Source of the DNA: Arthrobacter crystallopoietes | GTDB taxonomy: Bacteria > Actinomycetota > Actinomycetes > Actinomycetales > Micrococcaceae | DNA: 64,000 bases | Assembly (NCBI RefSeq): GCF_017603825.1 | Contig: NZ_CP072014.1 | Location: forward strand, 3,658,001 to 3,722,000 | Direction: 5' to 3' | Shown: positions 7,979 through 18,208 of the stretch, one piece after another | Position numbering within the stretch: position 1 is the stretch's first letter | Layout of the letters: the number at the start of each line of letters is the position of its first letter | The notes under the pieces: model-generated | What the model saw: only the letters and a program-made list of their open reading frames with translations | What the model was told of the DNA's origin: nothing | Database searches by the model: none | Made by a program: the position numbers and the translations under genes

Positions 7979-9334
7979 TCACGATTCCGCGGCCTGTCCG
8001 CCCGGGTCCGGGGGATGCCTGGTCATGGCCCGGAATTCGTTCTCCAATCCGTCCCGAAGTTTCCCCAGATCGGGGCAGGTGTCCGGGTCTGCGATGAGGG
8101 AAACCACCAAGGTGCCCGCATAGGAAAGCACGGCGAAGGCAACGGTTACGTTTCCGGTGACTGCGCCCAGCGGAATCATCCCGGTGACCGGCCAGCCGCA
8201 GAGTGTCAGTGGATGTTCGGGGCCGCGGACGTTCGTGACGAATGTGTGAACCATCCGTTGGTGGTCGATGAACGTCCGGTACACCCCGACGCGTGCGAGC
8301 AGGCGGAATAGGGGTCCAAGGAGTGCAGTCGAGGCACCGGGTGGGTTTTTCTTAGCCGCGGTGGTTATCGCGGCCACCGCCGCCAGGCGCCTGACGCGGT
8401 CACCAACCGCAGGAACCGTCACCGGGATCACTCCGCTCCGGTTTCCCAGCTCGCCGGCGTCCGCGTGCCGCCGGGAGGAAAAGGGTACGGAGATCACAAA
8501 CTGTTCAACAGATTCGCCGCGTTCTTGCAGCAACCGGTGCAGGGACGCGGCGGCTGCGGTGAGGACGGCATCGTTGACCGTCGCCCCCTGCACGCGGGCG
8601 GCGGCCCTGATGCCTTCGAGATCGGCCCGTACCACGGCAACCTGTCGTCGTGGTCCCGTCGGGCGGTTAAGCGAGGACGGGGCCGGCCGGACCCCGCCGG
8701 AGGGCCGCAGTTCCGTACGGGCCGCTGCGAGCCGGCGCACCGCTGTCGGCAAACGTTTCAGACCCCTGATGCGCTCCCCCGCCGCATCGAGGGCCAGCGG
8801 CAATCGGGATGGCAGAGGGTGGGTCTCTCCCCTCCCGTCCTGCGTAGAGGCTTTTGCGGCCGCCAAGGCGGCAAGGATCGCCAGGCCGCCGATCCCGTCG
8901 GTCAGGACATGATGAAAAACGAACACGAGCGCTACCTGGTTCGGGGCTGTGTCCGTGACCAGTTTGGCCGTCCAGAGAGGCCGGTCATGGGGAAGGGGCG
9001 TGGTGAGCATCTCAGCCGCTATCTGCAGCACTGCTTCCTGGCCGCCGGGGGGCCGGCAAAGTGCGACGGACAGATGGCGGGCCGGATCGAAACCGGAATC
9101 ATTGACCCAGACGGGCCGGCCGCAACCGAGTGGAACCTTCAGGAGCCGCTGGCGAAGCCGGGGGACGGCGTGCAGCCGGTGCGCGAGGGTATCGAACAGC
9201 GCGTGCGCATCAGGATCAGGCCCGGTTCGGAGCGTCAGGACGGCTCCGACCTGCATAGGTGCCGAACCGGTATCCCCGACCAGTGACATCAGGTCTTCAC
9301 TACTGATCCGGTCAAACGGTGCCCTTCGCGTCAT
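7979..9334 (-). CDS. Wax ester synthase/diacylglycerol acyltransferase (WS/DGAT family)
   Basis: Predicted 451 aa, the usual length. The catalytic HHxxxDG motif is intact (VFVFHHVLTDGIGG, about residue 138), preceded by RPLWTAKLV and followed by the C-terminal domain with TFVTNVRGPEHPLTLCGWPVTGMIPLG. These enzymes esterify fatty acyl-CoA to diacylglycerol or fatty alcohol, forming storage lipid at the membrane. Mycobacterial tgs1 belongs to the dormancy regulon, which fits the neighbouring universal stress protein, PEP synthase and oxidase remnants. The N-terminus MTRRAPFDRISSEDLMSL matches the family start. Confidence 0.88.
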   Translation of the reverse strand: MTRRAPFDRISSEDLMSLVGDTGSAPMQVGAVLTLRTGPDPDAHALFDTLAHRLHAVPRLRQRLLKVPLGCGRPVWVNDSGFDPARHLSVALCRPPGGQEAVLQIAAEMLTTPLPHDRPLWTAKLVTDTAPNQVALVFVFHHVLTDGIGGLAILAALAAAKASTQDGRGETHPLPSRLPLALDAAGERIRGLKRLPTAVRRLAAARTELRPSGGVRPAPSSLNRPTGPRRQVAVVRADLEGIRAAARVQGATVNDAVLTAAAASLHRLLQERGESVEQFVISVPFSSRRHADAGELGNRSGVIPVTVPAVGDRVRRLAAVAAITTAAKKNPPGASTALLGPLFRLLARVGVYRTFIDHQRMVHTFVTNVRGPEHPLTLCGWPVTGMIPLGAVTGNVTVAFAVLSYAGTLVVSLIADPDTCPDLGKLRDGLENEFRAMTRHPPDPGGQAAES

Positions 9335-9564
9335 CTCAAGGCGCCTTCCAATAGTTCCCCGACAGGACAGCGGTGGAACCGGCCCGTCCCCTGGCTTTAA
9401 AGGTAGGCCGCAGAGCCCCGCCCACCGGGCCTCCTACAGGCTTCATCGAAGGACGATCATAATGGTGACCGTGCCGACCAGGCCTACACAGGTCTCGAAG
9501 GGTACGGCCAGGACTAACGTGGTTCCGGTTATTCGTGGCGAGGTCACAGCACAGCCAAAATGCG

Positions 9565-10020
9565 TTACCCGCTGTTCTCCTCGTGCCGATGCTCGTCCAG
9601 GTGCGTGACGAGGACGGAACAGTGTGCGTGTGCGGCGACGGCGGAGCTGACTGAGCCAAGGAGCAGTCCGGAGAACCCTCCTTTGCCGCGGCAGCCAACT
9701 ACCAGCAGCTCGGCTCCGCGGCTGGCTTCCAGCAGGGCATGGGCTGGCTGGCCCTGGGCCACGGTTTTCCCGATGTCGGCGGGGCCGTCCTGCCCGAACG
9801 CCGTGGCCAGGGCATTGTCGAGAATTTCGGCGGCGTCCTGGCCGGGGTTCCATTCCATCACGGGATAGGCGCTGAGCATCAACGGATAGCCAGGCCGTGA
9901 CGGCGTGCATCCGGGCGCCGACAGCTCCGCGTAGCGCCGTGCTTCCTTTAAGCCGTGGATGGAATGCTCGGATCCATCCACGGGCACCACAATCCGGCCG
10001 TTCTGGTCCGTGTGGTTCAT
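9565..10020 (-). CDS. Universal stress protein, with a locally frameshifted segment
   Basis: Predicted 151 aa. The N-terminus IVVPVDGSEHSIHGLKEARRYAEL and the ATP-binding G-2x-G-9x-G(S/T) signature (GCRGKGGFSGLLLGSVSSAV) define a UspA-family protein. Its ATG overlaps the stop of the PEP synthase gene (ATGA), so it is co-translated. Residues about 35-45 read SAPGCTPSRPG, which is unlike the family. In the adjacent frame the same bases give GARMHAVTAW, the normal beta-2 strand. Two nearby indels that cancel each other would explain this. Function may be weakened, as the strand contributes to the fold and lies near the nucleotide site. Confidence 0.82.
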   Translation of the reverse strand: MNHTDQNGRIVVPVDGSEHSIHGLKEARRYAELSAPGCTPSRPGYPLMLSAYPVMEWNPGQDAAEILDNALATAFGQDGPADIGKTVAQGQPAHALLEASRGAELLVVGCRGKGGFSGLLLGSVSSAVAAHAHCSVLVTHLDEHRHEENSG

Positions 10021-12404
10021 GATGTTCCCTTCCGTTGTTCTGCCGCTGCGATGACGGGGATGGTTTTCAGGACGGTGTCGGGGTTCAGCGAGAGGGAGTC
10101 GATCCCTTGGCCGACCAGGAAGGCGGCGAAATCCGGGTGGTTGCTGGGGCCCTGGCCGCAGATGCCGATCTTGATGCCGCCGGCGTGGGCTTTGGTGATG
10201 ACGTCGCTGATCATCCGTGTCACGGCTGCGTCGCGTTCGTCGAACAGGGATGCCAGCAGGGCGGAGTCCCGGTCGACGCCGAGCACCAGCTGGGTCAGGT
10301 CGTTGGAACCGATGGAGAACCCGTCGAAGCGGGCAGCGAATTCTTCTGCGAGGACAACGTTGGAGGGGATCTCGCACATCATGTAGACCTGCAGTCCGTT
10401 CTCCCCCCGCACCAGGCCGTTCCCGGCCATGGCTTCGAGCACCCGGTCAGCCTCGACAGGTGTGCGGCAGAAAGGAACCATGATGATGACGTTGGTGAAG
10501 CCGATGTGCTCACGCACCCGTTTGAGCGCGCGACATTCGAGTGCGAAGCCTTCACGGTAGCGGTCGCTGTAGTACCGGGAAGCTCCCCGGAACCCGAGCA
10601 TGGGATTCTCTTCCGGTTCTTCGAAAGCCTCACCGCCGATCAGGTGGGCGTATTCGTTAGTTTTGAAGTCACTGAGCCGGACGATCACCGGGTGCGGATA
10701 GTAGGGGGCACTAAGTTTGGCCAGCCCCGCCGCGAGCGTGCGGACGAAGTACTCGCCCGGGTCTCGGAAACCCTGGGTTAGTTCGCGGATCTGTTGGGCT
10801 TGCTTCCGGTCGGTGACCCGTTCGGGATGGACGAGGGCCATGGGGTGGACACGGATCAGGTCGTTGATGATGAACTCCATACGGGCCAGGCCCACGCCGC
10901 TAACTGGCAGCCGCCACCACTTGAACGCGGCGGCAGGGCTGGCCACGTTGACCAGGATGCTCGTCCCGGTCGGGGGCAGGGCCTGAAGGTCGATGTCCTC
11001 GGTCTCGTATTCCAACGTCCCGTCGTAGACATGGCCTTCATCGCCTTCGGCGCAGGAGAGCGTCAGCATTTGTCCGTCGGTAATGGATTCCATGGCGTTG
11101 CCCGTGCCGACGATGGCCGGGACGCCCAGTTCACGGCTGACGATGGCTGCATGGCTGGTTGTGCCGCCGTGTTCGGTGATGATCCCGGCGGCCCGTTGCA
11201 TCACCGGAACCCAGTCCGGGTCAGTCATCTCGGTCACCAGGATGGACCCGTCCCGGAACCGGTCGATGTCCGAGACATGGCGGATGACGCAGGCGGGGCC
11301 GATAGCAATCGAATCCCCTATCGCGGCCCCCGTGGCCAAGACGGGTCCCGTCCGCAGGAGGCGTTGGGTGGTGAACCGGGTTGCGCTCCTGCCGGCCTGG
11401 ACGGTTTCGGGGCGGGCCTGGACGATGAACAGTTCGCTGCTGTGCCCGTCTTTGGCCCATTCCATATCCATCGGGCAGCCATAATGCTGCTCGATGGCCG
11501 CGGCCCACCGTCCCAACTGCAAGATTTCGCCCTCGTTCAGTACCAGCGCGCGCCGTTCGCGCCTGGTGGTGTCGACCAGTCTGGTACGTGCTGTGCCGCC
11601 TTGCCCGTAGATCAGTTTCCGTTCCTTGGCACCCCTTGTGGTTTCAATGACCGGGAAGCATCCCGGGATTTGCAGGAGCGGTTTGAAAACTAGGTACTTA
11701 TCCGGATTCACGCTGCCCTGGACGACGGTTTCCCCCAAGCCCCATGCCGCGCTGATGACGACCGCGTCCGGGAACCCTGTCTCCGTTTCGAGCGAAAACA
11801 TCACTCCGGAGGCTCCGAGGTCTGACCTGACCATCCGCTGCACACCGATGGACAGCGCAACGTCGAGGTCATCGAATCCCTTCATGGCACGGTAACTGAT
11901 GGCCCTGTCCGTGAACAGCGACGCGAAGCAGCGCCGGCAGGCGTCCAGCAATGCCTGGTCGCCGGCAACGTTGAGAAAGGTTTCCTGCTGGCCGGCGAAA
12001 CTTGCATCCGGAAGGTCCTCCGCCGTCGCGCTGCTGCGCACGGCAACCGGAAGGTCCCGTACTGCCGTCCGGGTGCAGAGAGAATGGTAGAACCGGACAA
12101 TGGTTGCGGCCACTTCTTCGGGGAATTCTCCGGCCAGAAACGATTCCCGGACTGCATGTCCGGCCTCACTCAGCGGCATCCCGCCGGCCCGGTAGCTGCC
12201 GATCCGGTCACGGATCGTGTCGGTGATGGCGTTCGCTTCCACATAGTCACGGTAGGCCCGGGCGGTGGTGGCGAATCCCTCCGGAACCCGTATGCCTTCA
12301 CCTGCCAGATTGCGGACCATTTCTCCGAGGGAGGCGTTCTTGCCGCCCACGAGCGGAACGTCCCCGAGCCCGGTTTCTTCGAACCACGCTGCATACTGTT
12401 CCAT
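10017..12404 (-). CDS. ppsA: Phosphoenolpyruvate synthase
   Basis: Predicted 795 aa. Domains in order are an N-terminal ATP-grasp PEP/pyruvate-binding domain (LVGGKNASLGEMVRNL, SSATAEDLPDASFAGQQETFLNV), the swivelling phosphohistidine domain (ITEHGGTTSHAAIVSRELGVPAIVG, catalytic His in GGTTSHAA) and a C-terminal PEP-utilising TIM barrel (MCEIPSNVVLAEEFA, SIGSNDLTQLVLGVDRD). It makes PEP, AMP and phosphate from pyruvate, ATP and water. The length and motifs look complete. It is transcribed with the universal stress protein, whose start overlaps its stop. PEP synthase/PPDK genes beside Usp genes are known from actinobacterial hypoxia islands. Confidence 0.93.
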   Translation of the reverse strand: MEQYAAWFEETGLGDVPLVGGKNASLGEMVRNLAGEGIRVPEGFATTARAYRDYVEANAITDTIRDRIGSYRAGGMPLSEAGHAVRESFLAGEFPEEVAATIVRFYHSLCTRTAVRDLPVAVRSSATAEDLPDASFAGQQETFLNVAGDQALLDACRRCFASLFTDRAISYRAMKGFDDLDVALSIGVQRMVRSDLGASGVMFSLETETGFPDAVVISAAWGLGETVVQGSVNPDKYLVFKPLLQIPGCFPVIETTRGAKERKLIYGQGGTARTRLVDTTRRERRALVLNEGEILQLGRWAAAIEQHYGCPMDMEWAKDGHSSELFIVQARPETVQAGRSATRFTTQRLLRTGPVLATGAAIGDSIAIGPACVIRHVSDIDRFRDGSILVTEMTDPDWVPVMQRAAGIITEHGGTTSHAAIVSRELGVPAIVGTGNAMESITDGQMLTLSCAEGDEGHVYDGTLEYETEDIDLQALPPTGTSILVNVASPAAAFKWWRLPVSGVGLARMEFIINDLIRVHPMALVHPERVTDRKQAQQIRELTQGFRDPGEYFVRTLAAGLAKLSAPYYPHPVIVRLSDFKTNEYAHLIGGEAFEEPEENPMLGFRGASRYYSDRYREGFALECRALKRVREHIGFTNVIIMVPFCRTPVEADRVLEAMAGNGLVRGENGLQVYMMCEIPSNVVLAEEFAARFDGFSIGSNDLTQLVLGVDRDSALLASLFDERDAAVTRMISDVITKAHAGGIKIGICGQGPSNHPDFAAFLVGQGIDSLSLNPDTVLKTIPVIAAAEQRKGTS

Positions 12405-12493
12405 ACTGCCTCCCGCTTCGTCCGGTGGCCTGTGATGCTACGTGCCCCTGCCGGTCCCGGCCATGGCCGAATGTTCGGTGAGGGATGGCCCGG

Positions 12494-12928
12494 TCAGGGC
12501 CGCGTGAGTTCCATCGTTGCCAGCAGGGCGGTGCAGGTCTGCCCGCACCGGGCGCAGGCTTCGTGGCTCAGACGGCTGTGGGGGTATGAGAGGTGGGGCT
12601 TGGACTGTTCCAAGCAGGCCGTGCAGGCTGACCGGCAGGCCTGGAGCAAAGTCTCAAGGAAGGCCTTGCCGCTGTCTGTGCCCGGTGAGCCCAGGCGTGG
12701 CAGGATCGAGGCGGTGGCAACGCAGATGGCCGCGCAGTTCTGCTGGGCGCGTTGGAGCGCGCGCATATCTGTCTCTCCCGGTTCATCCAGCCAGGCGTCC
12801 GCGCCGGACGTGCAGGCCTGCGCGCAGTCAAGACAGGCATCAATGCACTCGGCCCGGGCGACACGGTGGTCGGGAGCTGTCTCGGGGGCCGCCGGATGCA
12901 CGGCAAGCACATGGTGAGTGGTGCTCAT
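12494..12928 (-). CDS. Cys-rich four-helix-bundle copper-binding protein (Csp/DUF326 type)
   Basis: Predicted 144 aa. The start at 12928 follows GGGAG. The protein is rich in regularly spaced cysteines: [19 protein letters not shown] (about 28-46), [21 protein letters not shown] and CARCGQTC. This is the signature of the DUF326 family, which includes copper storage proteins that line a four-helix bundle with Cys thiolates. No signal peptide is evident, so a cytosolic Csp3-like store is likely. A palindrome at 12986-12999 lies upstream. The multicopper oxidase in the same island fits a copper role, but metal specificity is inferred. Confidence 0.82.
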   Translation of the reverse strand: MSTTHHVLAVHPAAPETAPDHRVARAECIDACLDCAQACTSGADAWLDEPGETDMRALQRAQQNCAAICVATASILPRLGSPGTDSGKAFLETLLQACRSACTACLEQSKPHLSYPHSRLSHEACARCGQTCTALLATMELTRP

Positions 12929-12985
12929 TGCGTTCTCCCACTGATAGTCGGATTCAGCGCGACCCGGGCGCCCAGCCACCCGTGT

Positions 12986-12999
12986 CAGGGCTGACCCTG
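12986..12999. promoter_or_regulatory. Candidate operator palindrome (CAGGG-n4-CCCTG)
   Basis: CAGGGCTGACCCTG is an inverted repeat inside a longer stretch with the direct repeat TGTCAGG. It lies about 60 bp upstream of the Cys-rich protein start and 140 bp upstream of the divergent alcohol dehydrogenase. Its position suggests an operator, but the binding protein is unknown. Confidence 0.3.
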
Positions 13000-13140
13000 T
13001 CAGGTTACGCCCGATCCGATCGTCCTGCACCTGCCCGGCCGGCTTCAACGCCGCTAGACTGGAGGGGGTTGAAGCCGGCGGTGCCGCCGACCCAGGGGGC
13101 AGCGGGCTGGCATCCGTCCGTCATCGGGATAGGGGTGGAG

Positions 13141-14175
13141 ATGCGCGCCTGGTGGATTGATCATCCAGCCCCGCTGACCGGCCCGCAGAGCGGTCGACCC
13201 CTGGTTTATGGCACGCGCGCCGACCCCCTCCCAGGCGGAGGTGAGCTGCTGGTCAAAGTCCATGTCTGCGGTGTCTGTCGCACGGACTTGCATCTGTGCG
13301 AAGGCGACCTGCAGGCGAAGAGGCCGCGTGTCGTGCCCGGGCATGAAGTCGTGGGCGAAGTCATCGGCCGGGGACCGGGCTGCCGCGATTTCGCTCCCGG
13401 TGACAGGGTGGGCATCGCCTGGCTGCGCGGAACCTGTGGAGAGTGCCGTTTCTGCCGGAGGGGCGACGAAAACCTCTGCCTTTATCCGCGCTTCACCGGC
13501 TGGGACGACGATGGCGGCTACGCCGAACTGGCGACCGTGCCCGAAGCGTTCGCCTATGCCGTTCCGGAAGTATTCGCTGATGACGAGGCGGCTCCGCTGC
13601 TCTGCGCAGGCATCATCGGCTACCGGGCCCTGCGCCGGTCCCGGTTCAAGCGCGGGGGCAGGCTGGGCATCTATGGTTTCGGAGCCTCGGCCCACCTGGC
13701 GGCCCAGGTCGCGATGTACGAGGGTGGTGAAGTGTACGTCATGACCCGCTCGGAGGAGGCCCGGCGGCTGGCGTCGGACCTGGGGGCCGCGTTCGTCGGG
13801 GATGCCGCGGCAGAGCCCCCGGAACCGCTGGACTCGGCCATCCTTTTTGCCCCGGCGGGGACGCTGGTTCCGGCCGCGCTGCGGGCCTTGGACCGCGGCG
13901 GCACCCTGGCCATCGCCGGAATCCATCTCAGCGACATTCCGACGCTGCATTACGCCGCAGAACTGTTCCAGGAACGCCAGGTGCTCAGCGTGACCGCGAA
14001 CACACGGCAGGACGGCCGGGAGCTCCTGGCCCTGGCGGCGCAAATCCCCATCCGCCCGACAACCACGGCGTACCCGTTCATGGAGGCCGACCGGGCGCTG
14101 GCGGATCTCGCAACGGACCGTGTCACAGGTGCTGCCGTTCTGCATGTCGCCGGCCCTGATGCCAACGCCTCCTGA
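13141..14175 (+). CDS. Zinc-dependent alcohol dehydrogenase
   Basis: Predicted 344 aa. It is a medium-chain dehydrogenase: catalytic zinc region [18 protein letters not shown] with GHEVVGEV (Cys, His, Glu), four structural-zinc cysteines in [15 protein letters not shown], and a Rossmann [16 protein letters not shown]. The first ATG with a purine-rich leader (GGTGGAG) is at 13141. The GFGASAH form, with Ala-Ser-Ala after GFG, is typical of a subgroup often found in actinobacterial stress islands with Usp and PEP synthase. The substrate (probably a primary alcohol/aldehyde) is not determined by the sequence. A HAD-fold remnant overlaps its 3' end. Confidence 0.86.
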   Translation: MRAWWIDHPAPLTGPQSGRPLVYGTRADPLPGGGELLVKVHVCGVCRTDLHLCEGDLQAKRPRVVPGHEVVGEVIGRGPGCRDFAPGDRVGIAWLRGTCGECRFCRRGDENLCLYPRFTGWDDDGGYAELATVPEAFAYAVPEVFADDEAAPLLCAGIIGYRALRRSRFKRGGRLGIYGFGASAHLAAQVAMYEGGEVYVMTRSEEARRLASDLGAAFVGDAAAEPPEPLDSAILFAPAGTLVPAALRALDRGGTLAIAGIHLSDIPTLHYAAELFQERQVLSVTANTRQDGRELLALAAQIPIRPTTTAYPFMEADRALADLATDRVTGAAVLHVAGPDANAS

Positions 14176-14494
14176 CCACCCCGGCGGCAGCCCGGGCCAA
14201 AGGCAGGACGCACGGTTGCCGGCGTCCGTCCCGCGGCAGTGGACCGGCTCCCCGACCGTTGCGGGCACCCTCTCGCCCTTCGACGCGGTGATCTTCGACC
14301 TCGACGGTGTCGTCACGGACACCGCTTCTGTTCACCGCACCGCATGGAAGAAACTGTTCGACACCGTTCTCGCCGATGCCCGGATACTGGAAACTTCCGC
14401 AGCTGATCCTTTCCAGGACAGCGACTACTTCACTTTCATCGAGTGGCATGTCGCCACCCCGCACATAAGCATCCTCCGATACCAATCGATTTAA
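14159..14494 (+). pseudogene. HAD-superfamily phosphatase/beta-phosphoglucomutase, N-terminal remnant
   Basis: After about 40 low-complexity residues the frame reads PFDAVIFDLDGVVTDTASVHRTAWKKLFDTVL, the HAD motif I (DxDGVxxD) and cap start of beta-phosphoglucomutase-like enzymes. The homology ends near DPFQDSDYF (about 14430). A short unrelated tail then stops at 14494, so motifs II-IV are absent. The gene has been cut, probably when the sulfur cluster to its right was inserted. The start overlaps the alcohol dehydrogenase 3' end, suggesting they once formed an operon. Confidence 0.75.
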
Positions 14495-14527
14495 TCGGCC
14501 ACCGCCTCCGGTGCCCTCTCGACCTAC

Positions 14528-14543
14528 ATACACCCATGGGTAT
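14528..14543. promoter_or_regulatory. Candidate CstR operator, site A (weak)
   Basis: ATACACCCATGGGTAT is an imperfect palindrome around ACCCATGGGT, related to the two stronger sites downstream and to those next to the cstR gene. It is the most distal of three sites before the persulfide dioxygenase gene. Confidence 0.4.
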
Positions 14544-14572
14544 TTTGCATTAGCCGGAGGATGTACTTGTCC

Positions 14573-14591
14573 TATACCCCCCGTGGTATTA
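14573..14591. promoter_or_regulatory. Candidate CstR operator, site B
   Basis: TATACCCCCCGTGGTATTA contains ATACC and GGTAT half-sites around a C-rich centre, in the pattern of CsoR/CstR-family operators. It lies about 60 bp upstream of the start codon at 14650. Confidence 0.6.
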
Positions 14592-14605
14592 TTGTTGTAT
14601 TCACG

Positions 14606-14621
14606 ATACCCCCCGGGGTAC
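14606..14621. promoter_or_regulatory. Candidate CstR operator, site C
   Basis: Within ATACCCCCCGGGGTAC, the core TACCCC-CC-GGGGTA (14607-14620) is a perfect inverted repeat. It sits about 30 bp upstream of the start codon, between site B and the ribosome site, where a bound repressor would block transcription. Confidence 0.68.
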
Positions 14622-14649
14622 ATAAAAAGCGCGATGACAAGGAGACGAC

Positions 14650-16059
<1,410 letters not shown>

Positions 16060-16082
16060 CCACTACCCACACAATTCGTGAT

Positions 16083-16106
16083 GGGTCCGCACGAACGTGC
16101 GGGCCC
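16083..16106 (+). terminator. GC-rich hairpin after cstB
   Basis: GGGTCCGCACG and CGTGCGGGCCC form an 11-bp stem with one G-T pair about the centre AA. There is no T-run, which is common for actinobacterial terminators. It lies 24 bp after the cstB stop. Confidence 0.5.
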
Positions 16107-16715
16107 AATCAGGACCTGACCGACCGGCAAATCCTGCTGCAGACCAGCCTGCGGGAACCGGCCCTGTCATCTGCCAGCCTGGCCGGCCTGGTCAACAACC
16201 TCAACTTCGGCCTCTCCTGGGGCCTGTTCCCGCTCCTCTTCGCCACCGCCGGCCTGCCGGCGGCACAGATCGGACTGCTGTTCGCGCTCTACCCCGGCGT
16301 CTGGGGAGCGGGCCAACTGGTCACCGGAGCCTTGTCAGACAGGATCGGCAGGAAACACCTGATCACGGCGGGCATGGCACTGCAGGCCGCAGCCCTGGCG
16401 GTCATCGCGGCCTCCGATGCGTTCACCGGCTGGGCCGCAGGAACGGGGCTGCTGGGAGCCGGCACGGCGATGGTTTACCCGACGCTGCTGGCCGTGGTCG
16501 GAGACGTCGCCCACCCGGCGTGGCGCGGCCGGGCGGTCGGGATCTACCGGGTCTGGCGCGACCTCGGCTACGCCGTCGGCGCCGTCCTGGGCGGAATCAT
16601 CGCGGACCTCATGGGCCTGCACGCCGCCGTCTGGGCAGCGGCGGCCCTCAGCGCAGGCACCGCGGCCGTCGTGGCCGCCAGGATGTACGAAACGCTCCCG
16701 CCCCGGACCCGGTAG
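16107..16715 (+). pseudogene. MFS transporter, C-terminal half remnant
   Basis: The open frame after the hairpin encodes LREPALSSASLAGLVNNLNFGLSWGLFPLLFA, then LSDRIGRKHLI and further hydrophobic segments to PPRTR. This matches transmembrane helices 7-12 of a 12-helix major facilitator. No ATG, GTG or TTG with a ribosome site exists at its 5' end and the first six helices are missing. The frame is open back into cstB only by chance. It is likely a 5'-truncated copy left when the cstB unit was joined here. A family member nearby in CstR loci might export sulfur species, but this one is not functional. Confidence 0.7.
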
Positions 16716-16753
16716 GCCCGTCACACCAACACCACGGACCCCCACCCCGCGCA

Positions 16754-16791
16754 AAGGCGACCCCGCGCAATACACCGCGCGGGGTCGCCTT
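16754..16791. terminator. Bidirectional terminator between MFS remnant and cstR
   Basis: AAGGCGACCCCGCGC (16754-16768) and its perfect reverse complement (16777-16791) enclose an 8-base loop. Placed between convergent units, with A-rich and T-containing edges, it can serve both strands. Confidence 0.75.
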
Positions 16792-16815
16792 GTCCGGTCC
16801 TGCCGATGTATCCGC

Positions 16816-17169
<354 letters not shown>

Positions 17170-17197
17170 CTACACCTTTGGAAAGGACACTCCCCCT

Positions 17198-17791
17198 TTG
17201 GCTTCCAAAACTTCCACCGTGACCGCCCTCGACGCGCAGACCCTGCGTGAGTGGCTGGATCAGCACGAGGACCTGATCGTGATCGATGTGCGCTCCGCCG
17301 CCGAGTTCGAAACCATGCACATCCGCGGTTCCTACAACGTGCCGCTGCCGCTGCTCTCCGAGCACACGGACGAGCTCGCCGAACGACTCGGCGCCCGGGT
17401 GGTTCTGGTCTGCCAGTCCGGCGTCCGCGCCGAGCAGGCCCGCCAGCGCCTGGGCACCGTAGGGATCGGCTCGGCCCGTGTGCTCACCGGCGGCGTCCCC
17501 GGTTTCGCTGCCGCCGGCGGCGACGTTGTCCGCAGCGCCCAGCACTGGGACCTCGAACGCCAGGTCCGCATGGCGGCCGGCACCCTCGTGGTCGGCGGAC
17601 TGCTCGCGGGCAAGTTCGTTTCCCCCAAGCTGCGCCTCCTCGCCGGCGCCATCGGCACCGGCCTGACCTTCTCCGCGGCCACCAACACCTGCGCCATGGG
17701 CAAAGCCCTGTCCAAGATGCCGTGGAACAAGACTGCAGCCGAGCCCACCGCCAAGAGTGCCATCGGCCAACTACCCGCCGCTTCCGCCTGA
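17198..17791 (+). CDS. Membrane rhodanese (rhodanese plus DUF2892, YgaP-like)
   Basis: Predicted 197 aa from TTG 17198, which follows GGAAAGGAC. An in-frame ATG at 17138 lies inside the operator palindrome and is rejected. The N-terminal rhodanese domain has the catalytic loop CQSGVRA (about residue 70). The C-terminal part has the hairpin membrane domain DUF2892 (MAAGTLVVGGLLAGKFV and LRLLAGAIGTGLTFSAATNTCAMG), as in YgaP. Such proteins carry sulfane sulfur near the inner membrane, possibly passing it toward the exporter encoded downstream. A strong hairpin after the gene may limit read-through. Confidence 0.85.
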   Translation: MASKTSTVTALDAQTLREWLDQHEDLIVIDVRSAAEFETMHIRGSYNVPLPLLSEHTDELAERLGARVVLVCQSGVRAEQARQRLGTVGIGSARVLTGGVPGFAAAGGDVVRSAQHWDLERQVRMAAGTLVVGGLLAGKFVSPKLRLLAGAIGTGLTFSAATNTCAMGKALSKMPWNKTAAEPTAKSAIGQLPAASA

Positions 17792-17810
17792 CCCCCCTAC
17801 CCCCTAAGCC

Positions 17811-17852
17811 GGTTCCCGCCCGGGCCCCACACCGGGCGGGAACCACCTTTTC
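17811..17852 (+). terminator. Perfect hairpin after the membrane rhodanese gene
   Basis: GGTTCCCGCCCGG and CCGGGCGGGAACC form a perfect 13-bp stem around an 8-base loop, followed by ACCTTTT. It could end or attenuate the transcript before the small rhodanese gene 23 bases later. Confidence 0.7.
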
Positions 17853-17874
17853 CGATGCATCAGAAGGAGCCGTC

Positions 17875-18171
17875 ATGGCCGAAACCACCGTCCAGGACAC
17901 CAATGACCGCCGCACCCGCGACCAAATCATCGATGTCCGCGAAGATTTCGAAACCGCCGAGGGCATGATCCCCGAAGCCCTGCACATCCCCATGGGTGAC
18001 CTCAACGCCCGCATCACGGAGCTCGACCGCACCCGCCCCGTTATCGCGGTCTGCCGCAGCGGAAACCGCAGCGCCCGGGTCGCGGACGCGCTCAACGCCG
18101 CCGGCTACACCGCCGACACCATGACCGGGGGCATGACGGACTGGCAGGCCGCCGGCCTGCCGGTCCGCTAA
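17875..18171 (+). CDS. Single-domain rhodanese sulfurtransferase
   Basis: Predicted 98 aa with ATG 17875 behind AAGGAG. It is one rhodanese domain (IIDVREDFETAEGMIPEALHIPMGDL) with the active loop CRSGNRSA (about residue 68) and the C-terminal GGMTDWQAAGLPV. It probably moves sulfane sulfur in the cytosol between the persulfide dioxygenase and its partners. It sits between the membrane rhodanese and the TauE/SafE exporter with short gaps, so it is part of the same CstR-controlled unit unless the preceding hairpin isolates it. Confidence 0.87.
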   Translation: MAETTVQDTNDRRTRDQIIDVREDFETAEGMIPEALHIPMGDLNARITELDRTRPVIAVCRSGNRSARVADALNAAGYTADTMTGGMTDWQAAGLPVR

Positions 18172-18208
18172 CCAGCCCGCCGACAGGCAAAAGACAAGGA
18201 CAGATCAC

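Noticed and set aside
9335-9564. Short hydrophobic minus-strand frame after the universal stress gene (ends TVTIMIVLR)
   Set aside because: Only about 36 residues from a GTG, no ribosome site and no recognisable family.
13054-14322. 422-residue minus-strand frame opposite the alcohol dehydrogenase
   Set aside because: Shadow frame caused by high G+C at codon third positions; no ribosome site and the plus strand has a complete known family.
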